From NCBI GenBank assembly GCA_025456495.1, contig JALOKO010000065.1, forward strand, positions 1 through 11,294: a stretch of 11,294 nucleotides of DNA. Direction: 5' to 3'. The notes under the pieces are model-generated. The model was not told where the DNA came from. It was given only the letters and a program-made list of their open reading frames with translations, and did no database searches. Made by a program: the position numbers and the translations under genes. This document shows, piece after piece, positions 6,544-11,294 of the stretch. Positions within the stretch are counted from its first letter, which is position 1, and each line of letters begins with the position of its first letter. The DNA is from Bryobacterales bacterium. GTDB taxonomy: Bacteria > Acidobacteriota > Terriglobia > Bryobacterales > Bryobacteraceae.

Positions 6544-7698
6544 ATGCGCTTTGAGTTTGCGTCGGCAACGCGCATCGTATTTGGTGAGGGCTGCGCGCAA
6601 CAGGCGGTAGAGATCGCGCGCACCTTCGGAGCACGCATTCTGCTGGTGTGCGGCCGCGATCCCCGGCGCGCGGGTTTTCTGGTGGATGCGCTCGGGCAGA
6701 GCGGGGTGGCTGTTGCGTTGTGCAGTGTCCATGGCGAGCCCACGATTGAGTTTGTGCGGCAGGCGGTGGCAGAGCATGCAGCCTTCCAGCCGAGGGCGGT
6801 GGTGGCCATCGGCGGCGGCAGCGTGCTGGATGCGGGCAAGGCGATTTCGGCGCTACTGGCCAATGCTGGGGATGTGTTGCGCTATCTGGAAGTGATTGGC
6901 GAAGGGCAGGCGCTGCCCAACCCGGCGCTTCCCGTGGTGGCCATACCAACCACAGCGGGAACCGGCTCAGAGGTCACGCGCAATGCGGTGCTGGGCTCAG
7001 CCGAGCATGGTGTGAAGGCAAGTTTGCGATCACCGGGTATGCTGCCCGCAGTGGCGCTGGTGGACCCGCGGCTCACCCTCGACCTGCCCGCTCCTCTTAC
7101 TGCCTCCACAGGTCTGGATGCGCTGACGCAGGTGCTGGAGCCCTATGTCTGCGCGCGCGCCAATCCGCTGACAGACCTGTACTGCGAGGAGGGCATGCGG
7201 CAGGTTGCGCGCTGGCTGCGCAAGGCTGTGACGGATGGGCAGGATTTGCCCGCGCGCACAGGAATGGCCTTGGCCAGTTTGTTGGGAGGCTTGGCGTTGG
7301 CCAACGCCGGGCTAGGTGTGGTTCACGCCTTCGCAGCCCCGGTGGGCGGGGCATTTCCCGCCCCACATGGCGCAGTGTGCGCCGCCATCCTGCCGCACGG
7401 GCTGCGGGCGAATCTGGAGGCGCTGCGTCGGTCGGATGCCGCGCATCCCATGCTGGCGCGCTTCACTCGCATGGCCGCGCTCTTGACGGGAATCGATGCG
7501 GCGCAGCCTGAGCAGGGCATCGCCTGGGTGGAAGGGCTGGTGAAAGACCTGGGGATTCCCGGGCTGGCGCGCTATGGCGTGACCGAACAGCACCTGCCGC
7601 CGCTGGCGGAAAAGGCCTTGCGCACCAGCAGCATGAAGGCGAACCCCGTGCTGCTGGATGTGCCGACGATGCTTGCAATCCTGCGGGCTTCTCTGTAG
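6544..7698 (+). CDS. Iron-containing alcohol dehydrogenase family (group III) oxidoreductase
   Basis: A 384-residue NAD(P)-dependent dehydrogenase of the FucO/maleylacetate-reductase superfamily, at the usual family length. The nucleotide-binding half has AIGGGSVLDAGKA (88-100) with GGGS at 90-93, HGEPT (64-68) and PTTAGTGSEV (135-144). The metal site lies in the helical half: D192 in GLDALTQVLEP, H261 in GVVHAFA and H275 in PAPHGAV, spaced like the FucO ligands Asp, His and His. The ligand usually found as His four residues after the Asp is Gln196. I believe this Gln occurs in some subfamilies, but metal use may differ from FucO. ATG 6544 has GAGGA (6529-6533) upstream, inside the preceding gene. 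It pairs with the LsrG-like gene three bases upstream. Substrate is not predictable; an aldehyde, ketone or semialdehyde is likely. Confidence 0.92.
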   Translation: MRFEFASATRIVFGEGCAQQAVEIARTFGARILLVCGRDPRRAGFLVDALGQSGVAVALCSVHGEPTIEFVRQAVAEHAAFQPRAVVAIGGGSVLDAGKAISALLANAGDVLRYLEVIGEGQALPNPALPVVAIPTTAGTGSEVTRNAVLGSAEHGVKASLRSPGMLPAVALVDPRLTLDLPAPLTASTGLDALTQVLEPYVCARANPLTDLYCEEGMRQVARWLRKAVTDGQDLPARTGMALASLLGGLALANAGLGVVHAFAAPVGGAFPAPHGAVCAAILPHGLRANLEALRRSDAAHPMLARFTRMAALLTGIDAAQPEQGIAWVEGLVKDLGIPGLARYGVTEQHLPPLAEKALRTSSMKANPVLLDVPTMLAILRASL

Positions 7699-7710
7699 CG
7701 CCCGTAAGAT

Positions 7711-7752
7711 TTCCCGGCACTCCCCGCAAGGTCCGCCAGGACCTGACGGGAA
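7711..7752. terminator. Hairpin-bearing spacer between convergent genes, possible bidirectional terminator
   Basis: The 55-bp gap between the convergent dehydrogenase and helicase genes holds a perfect 6-bp stem with a 4-nt loop, AGGTCC-GCCA-GGACCT (7729-7744), nested within outer arms TTCCCG (7711-7716) and CGGGAA (7747-7752). Its place between two converging stops suits a terminator for both strands. No U-tract follows on either strand, so intrinsic termination is uncertain. Confidence 0.4.
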
Positions 7753-7753
7753 G

Positions 7754-9148
7754 CTAGGCCGCGTGATTGGCCATGCCGTTGCTTCTGGGGGCGGAGCCAC
7801 CACGATTGCCCGACGGCCGGGAACTTCCGCGACTTGCCGTGGATGGGGCGCCCGTCGAACGGCTGCGCCGCGCGGGAGCTCCTCCCGTGGGACGCCCGCC
7901 AGTGGGTTGACCGCCAGTAGGTTGACCGCCAGTGGGTCTGCTGCCCGTGGGTCTGCTGCCCGTGGGACGCCCGCCGCTCTCGGCGCCGCTCCCATACGCA
8001 GGCCCTTCCGTCCCCCGAACCGCCGCCACCCGTGCGGGGATTGACTGGCGCTCCAGCCGGGCGTTGATTTCCTTTTCGATTCGCCGCACCTCGCCTCGTT
8101 CCCCATGGGCAACGAAGGTGGAGGCGATGCCGGTGGAGCCGGCACGGCCCGTGCGGCCCACGCGATGGATGAAGTCCTCCGGCGCCTGGGGCAGGTCAAA
8201 GTTCACCACGTGAGAGATGCTATCCACGTGAATGCCGCGTGATGCGACATCGGTGGCCACCAGGATGCGGTGCTCACCACTCTGGAAGCCCTTCAACGCG
8301 TTGTTGCGCTGGCTTTGGGTGCGGTTTCCATGGATGGCTGCGGCGTCGTAGCCCGCCCGTTCCAATTGCCGGGCCAGACGGTCTGCCCCGTGCTTGGTGC
8401 GTGCAAAAACCAGGAAGGTGCCCGCGGGATCCTGCTCCAGCAGGTGTACCAGCATTTCGAACTTCGCTTCCTTGGCGATTTCGTAGGCGTGCAACTCCAC
8501 CTGGGCCGACGCCTCCGACGTGGAGCCGATCGCCACGCGCACCGGGTCGTTCAGATAGCGGTCCACCAAATGCGCCACGCTCTTCTCGATGGTGGCGGAA
8601 AAGAACAGCGTCTGGCGCTGCGCGGGAATGGCCGCCACGATGCGCTGGATGCTGGGCAGGAAGCCCATGTCCAACATGCGGTCTGCTTCATCCAACACCA
8701 GCACCCGGTTGAAGAAGGGCTGCACTAGCTTGCGCTGGAGAAAATCTTCCAGGCGGCCCGGAGTGCCGATGAGCACCTGCGCGCCACGCTTGATGGCGTC
8801 CAACTGGGGACGCTCGTTCATGCCGCCCACCACGCAGGCGGATCGGATGCCAGTGCCCTCGGCCACTTTCAGAAAGGTTTCCTGGATCTGGATCGCCAGT
8901 TCGCGAGTCGGGCTGAGGATGATGGCCTGCACGCCGGGACGCTTGCGTCCGCTCATCAGGCTTTCCAGCAGCGGCAGCACGAAGGCAAGCGTCTTGCCGG
9001 TGCCGGTTTGGGCAGTTGCCACCACGTCACGTCCGGCAAGGGCCGGGGGGATGGCTTTCGATTGAACAGGAGTGGGATGCACGAATCCGTGCTTGGCTAG
9101 ATTGCTCTGCAGGACAGAGTTGATTGAAAGTTCAGAAAAGAGGTTCAT
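7754..9148 (-). CDS. DEAD-box ATP-dependent RNA helicase (RhlE-like) with repetitive basic C-terminal tail
   Basis: A 464-residue RNA helicase that unwinds short RNA duplexes, likely in ribosome assembly, RNA decay or cold adaptation. Motifs in order: Q-motif region FSELSINSVLQSNLAKHGF...PTPVQ, Walker A AQTGTGKT, PTRELA, GG, TPGRL, DEAD, SAT, then LVFARTKHGAD, VATDVASRGI and HRVGRTGRAG. The two RecA-like domains cover roughly residues 1-370. The remaining tail is low complexity and basic, rich in Gly, Arg, Pro, Ser and Thr, with six (R/Q)PTG(G/S) units. The start MNLFSEL places the aromatic residue ahead of the Q motif as expected. No clear Shine-Dalgarno precedes it; the 5' leader on the minus strand is pyrimidine-rich. 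A possible -10 box lies about 95 bases upstream. It faces the dehydrogenase gene tail to tail and follows aroA by 241 bases. Confidence 0.95.
   Translation of the reverse strand: MNLFSELSINSVLQSNLAKHGFVHPTPVQSKAIPPALAGRDVVATAQTGTGKTLAFVLPLLESLMSGRKRPGVQAIILSPTRELAIQIQETFLKVAEGTGIRSACVVGGMNERPQLDAIKRGAQVLIGTPGRLEDFLQRKLVQPFFNRVLVLDEADRMLDMGFLPSIQRIVAAIPAQRQTLFFSATIEKSVAHLVDRYLNDPVRVAIGSTSEASAQVELHAYEIAKEAKFEMLVHLLEQDPAGTFLVFARTKHGADRLARQLERAGYDAAAIHGNRTQSQRNNALKGFQSGEHRILVATDVASRGIHVDSISHVVNFDLPQAPEDFIHRVGRTGRAGSTGIASTFVAHGERGEVRRIEKEINARLERQSIPARVAAVRGTEGPAYGSGAESGGRPTGSRPTGSRPTGGQPTGGQPTGGRPTGGAPARRSRSTGAPSTASRGSSRPSGNRGGSAPRSNGMANHAA
7883..7972 (-). repeat. Six 15-bp units encoding the (R/Q)PTG(G/S) tail repeat of the helicase
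   Basis: Six consecutive 15-bp units read on the minus strand in the helicase frame encode GRPTG, SRPTG, SRPTG, GQPTG, GQPTG, GRPTG. Synonymous and near-synonymous differences (CGT, AGA or CAA at the second codon; ACG or ACT for Thr) show pairwise duplication of units followed by drift. The encoded segment belongs to the disordered RNA-binding-like tail. The unit size keeps the frame, so copy-number changes would be tolerated. Confidence 0.88.
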
Positions 9149-9240
9149 CAGGACAAAAACGTGTATGAAGGAGGGAAAAGCGAACCACGGGCGGCCAACG
9201 ACAGGGCGGGATGCAAGCGAACACTCTTCCTTATGATCTC

Positions 9241-9246
9241 AGTATA
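9241..9246 (-). promoter_or_regulatory. Possible -10 box (TATACT) for the helicase gene
   Basis: On the minus strand the hexamer TATACT (complement of 9241-9246) matches the sigma-70 -10 consensus at five of six positions. It would place a transcript start near 9234, giving an untranslated leader of about 85 nt before the helicase ATG at 9148. No good -35 is present at 16-18 bp. The rest of the 9149-9389 spacer shows no gene. Confidence 0.35.
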
Positions 9247-9389
9247 GCGCATTCCCGCGCAAAACGAGCCAGGATTGCGAAGAGAGGGCGAAATTAGGTC
9301 CGTTTTCTCGGAACGCAGCCGCCCAACGGCAGCCGATGAACGAAGGGGCAGCCAAGCCTCAGCCGCGCCGCAACCCGTCGAATGCCCGT

Positions 9390-10670
9390 CTACCCCCGCA
9401 ACGCATGCAGGGTGGAGTAGAACTCGGGGAAGGACACCGATGCCGCTTCGGCTTCCTCGATCGTGCTTTCGCCATCAGCGGCCAGGGACGCAATGGCCAT
9501 CGACATGGCGATCCGGTGATCCCCGAAGGAGGGGAAGCTGCCGGCGCGGAACTGCCCGGCGGGCTTCACCGCATAGCCATCCTCAAACTCCTCCACCTCA
9601 GCGCCCAGGGCGCGCAGGTTCCGTGCCATTGTGGCGATGCGATCGGTCTCTTTCACGCGCAGTTCGCGGGCGTCCCGCACCACCACACCCTCACGGCTGG
9701 CCGCCCCCAGGACACTCAGCACCGGGATCTCATCAATCAGCAAGGCCGTGAGATCCTTTTCGATGACGCCACCCTTCAGTTGGCTATGGCGCACCAGCAG
9801 GTCGCCCATCATCTCGCCGTTGGTTTGGCTGAGGTTCAGGATGCGGATGTTGGCCCCCATCGAAACCAGAAAGTCCAGCAGTGCCGTGCGCGTCGGGTTC
9901 AGGCCCACCCCGGCGATCTGAAGGGAACTGCCAGGTGTCAGTAGCGCCGCCGCCAGAAAAAAGGCAGCGGAGGAAAGGTCACTCGGGACCACCAGATTGC
10001 GGGCCTGCAGCGTCTGCCCGCCTGGAATGCGAATCTGCTTGCCAGACACCGCGAGCGACACGCCGAACTCGCGGAGGGCCAGTTCCGTGTGATCGCGGGT
10101 GCGTACCTTTTCCTCCACGATCGTTTCGCCCTCAGCGAACAAACCCGCCAGCAGGACGCAACTCTTCACCTGCGCACTGGCCATGGGAGGGGCGTACTGG
10201 ATGGCTTTCAGCTTCCGGCCATGCACTTCCAACGGAGGATAGCGCTGCTCCCGGGCGACAAGTACCGCACCCATTTCCGCGAGTGGGTTCATCACCCGGT
10301 CCATAGGCCGCCCACTCAGCGATTCGTCGCCGAACAATTGGCAATCGAAGGGTTGGCCAGCCAGGATGCCGGCCAGCAAGCGCATCGTGGTTCCTGAGTT
10401 CCCACAATCAATTGGAGCACTTGGTGGAACCAACCCGCCCTTTCCGCGCCCCTGCACGGTGATGGTTGACCCATCGACATGGATGACGGCCCCCAGCGCG
10501 CGCATGGCTCCCAGGGTGCTATGGCAGTCAGCACCACTGGAATAGTGGTGGATGGTGCTTTCGCCTTCCGCAAGGGCAGTCAGCATCCCGTAGCGGTGGG
10601 AAATGGATTTATCTCCGGGCAGCCGAATAGAGGCTTCAAACCGGGAAAGGGGTGCAATCTTCTGTTCCAT
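9390..10670 (-). CDS. aroA: 3-phosphoshikimate 1-carboxyvinyltransferase (EPSP synthase), class II motif set
   Basis: A 426-residue cytosolic enzyme of the shikimate pathway that joins shikimate-3-phosphate and phosphoenolpyruvate to EPSP. Landmarks: LPGDKSISHR (17-26, Lys21), CGNSGTTMRLL (89-99), RPMDR (121-125), SAQVK (165-169), RDHTE (192-196), NPTR (258-261), catalytic Asp313 in LLIDEIP, VKETDR (339-344), FGDHRIAMS (382-390) and VSFPEF (412-417). The motifs GDK, SAQxK, RxHxE and NxTR are those described for class II EPSP synthases. ATG 10670 is chosen because AGGGG (complement of 10678-10682) lies seven bases upstream and homology begins there; the open frame extends to 10841 but the added residues look non-coding. 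No other shikimate gene is adjacent. The upstream spacer (10671-10895) shows a weak TACACT at 10683-10688, too close to the start to be a convincing promoter. Confidence 0.96.
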   Translation of the reverse strand: MEQKIAPLSRFEASIRLPGDKSISHRYGMLTALAEGESTIHHYSSGADCHSTLGAMRALGAVIHVDGSTITVQGRGKGGLVPPSAPIDCGNSGTTMRLLAGILAGQPFDCQLFGDESLSGRPMDRVMNPLAEMGAVLVAREQRYPPLEVHGRKLKAIQYAPPMASAQVKSCVLLAGLFAEGETIVEEKVRTRDHTELALREFGVSLAVSGKQIRIPGGQTLQARNLVVPSDLSSAAFFLAAALLTPGSSLQIAGVGLNPTRTALLDFLVSMGANIRILNLSQTNGEMMGDLLVRHSQLKGGVIEKDLTALLIDEIPVLSVLGAASREGVVVRDARELRVKETDRIATMARNLRALGAEVEEFEDGYAVKPAGQFRAGSFPSFGDHRIAMSMAIASLAADGESTIEEAEAASVSFPEFYSTLHALRG

Positions 10671-10890
10671 GAAGAAACCCCTAGTGTAGCCGATTCCCCT
10701 GAAGGCCCCACGGCATCGCCGGTGCGCATCAATGCAAACGTTGTCCGCCGCAATGCAGGCTGGCCGGTCGTTCCCGTGGCCACCCAAGCGAACCAGCAAC
10801 GCAGATTCCAGGGGGCAAGCGGGTTGGAAAAGAGCAAACACTGCCCGACGTGGGGCAGAAGGGCCTCGGCAACGTGCCGGGTTCGAGGGC

Positions 10891-10907
10891 CTCAGCTACA
10901 TGCTGAG
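10891..10907. other. Short perfect hairpin over the stop codon of the winged-helix regulator gene
   Basis: CTCAGC-TACAT-GCTGAG is a perfect 6-bp stem with a 5-nt loop, and it includes the minus-strand stop codon at 10896-10898. It could slow termination of translation, protect the mRNA end or act as a weak terminator. No U-tract follows, so the assignment is tentative. Confidence 0.35.
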
Positions 10908-11294
10908 ATAGATTGAGGGATGAACTTGAACTTCAATGGGACGGTTAGCGCGGAATTCCTGGAAGCGGTACCCCACCCCGAACACCGTTTCAATGTAGCG
11001 TTCGCCAAGCGGCTCCAGCTTCTTGCGCAATCTGCGGATGTGAACATCCAGGGTCCGGGTGCGGACCTCGCGTCCATAGCCCCAAATCCGGAACAGCAGG
11101 ATGTCCCGCGGCACAATCTCGCCACGGTTCTGCACCATCAATGCGAGCAGGTTGAACTCTTTACGGGTAAGTGGCACCTCCATCCCATCCAGAAAGACTT
11201 CTCCGCGATGGAAGTTGATGGTTAGGTGCTTGTCCTGGTAAGGAGGAATGAAGTGTGAAGTGAGATATCCGGCAAGCATGTTCGTGTTCTTTTG
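10896..11294 (-). CDS. OmpR/PhoB-type winged-helix DNA-binding regulator, C-terminal part (5' end probably outside window)
   Basis: The minus-strand frame is open to the right edge. It encodes a complete winged-helix effector domain, counted here from the internal Met at 11279: wing-leading strands LTINFHRGEVFLDGMEVPLT (19-38), the helix RKEFNLLALMVQNRGEIVPR (39-58), RDILLFRIWGY (58-68), the recognition helix RTRTLDVHIRRLRKKLEP (73-90) and the hairpin RYIETVFGVGYRF (94-106). This is the DNA-binding half of two-component response regulators. The roughly 20 residues before it do not resemble the end of a receiver domain, and the receiver, if any, lies beyond 11294. No good ribosome-binding site precedes Met 11279, so a partial gene is favoured over a stand-alone 127-residue protein. 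A 20-residue tail follows the domain. Targets and partner kinase are unknown. Confidence 0.88.
   Translation of the reverse strand, partial: QKNTNMLAGYLTSHFIPPYQDKHLTINFHRGEVFLDGMEVPLTRKEFNLLALMVQNRGEIVPRDILLFRIWGYGREVRTRTLDVHIRRLRKKLEPLGERYIETVFGVGYRFQEFRANRPIEVQVHPSIYLSM

Noticed and set aside
7312..8199. 295-codon minus-strand frame across the dehydrogenase end and helicase tail
   Set aside because: It lies in a shadow frame of both genes, with Pro/Arg/Ala low complexity caused by the helicase tail repeats.
9168..9175. Strong Shine-Dalgarno-like AAGGAGGG on the plus strand
   Set aside because: No start codon with an open frame of useful length follows; on the minus strand it is only a pyrimidine tract in the helicase leader.
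10671..10841. N-terminal extension of aroA by 57 codons
   Set aside because: Family similarity starts at MEQKIAPLSRFEASIRLPGDKS, which has its own ribosome-binding site; the extension is Cys/Arg-rich with no similarity to the family.

Overview
The window is GC-rich, gene-dense bacterial chromosome with no sign of phage, plasmid or insertion-sequence genes. The overall look (high GC, a CheX-type chemotaxis operon, an EPSP synthase with class II motifs, a soluble globin-coupled chemoreceptor) fits a soil or sediment bacterium; Acidobacteriota is my best guess. That is an inference from style, because the window holds no rRNA or other marker gene.

Left half (1-5618, all + strand): a chemotaxis operon in the order cheW (3' end only), globin-coupled methyl-accepting receptor, cheY, cheB, cheR, cheX. 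cheB/cheR and cheR/cheX overlap by a few bases, so they are probably translationally coupled. The receptor has no membrane segment. It carries a protoglobin (heme) sensor, HAMP-like modules and a complete MCP signalling hairpin, preceded by an unusual histidine-rich tail of six AHPHGAG repeats. CheY has every phosphorylation residue. The CheB receiver has lost the phospho-acceptor Asp and other key residues, while its methylesterase catalytic triad is intact. CheX carries the phosphatase motif and is the likely CheY-P sink; neither cheZ nor cheC is present. cheA would lie outside the window. The implied circuit is gas or redox sensing through heme, with CheY as the only phosphorylatable receiver seen and an adaptation esterase not controlled by phosphorylation in the usual way.

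Middle (5619-6234): an eight-copy 17-bp tandem repeat, a tRNA-Ser(GGA) on the minus strand with an encoded CCA end, a short 14-bp direct repeat, and a promoter-like region in which the heptamer CTGCCCG recurs at exact 20-bp steps and ends in a palindrome enclosing a -10-like TAAGAT. This sits just ahead of a two-gene unit on the + strand: a small LsrG-like ABM-fold protein and an iron-alcohol-dehydrogenase family enzyme whose usual first metal-binding His is Gln.

Right part (7754-11294, all - strand): a DEAD-box RNA helicase with a basic, repeat-containing tail; aroA (EPSP synthase) with all four class II sequence motifs; and the 3' part of an OmpR/PhoB-type winged-helix regulator cut by the window edge. 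The dehydrogenase and helicase genes converge on a short hairpin-bearing spacer. These genes look like ordinary housekeeping neighbours rather than one pathway.
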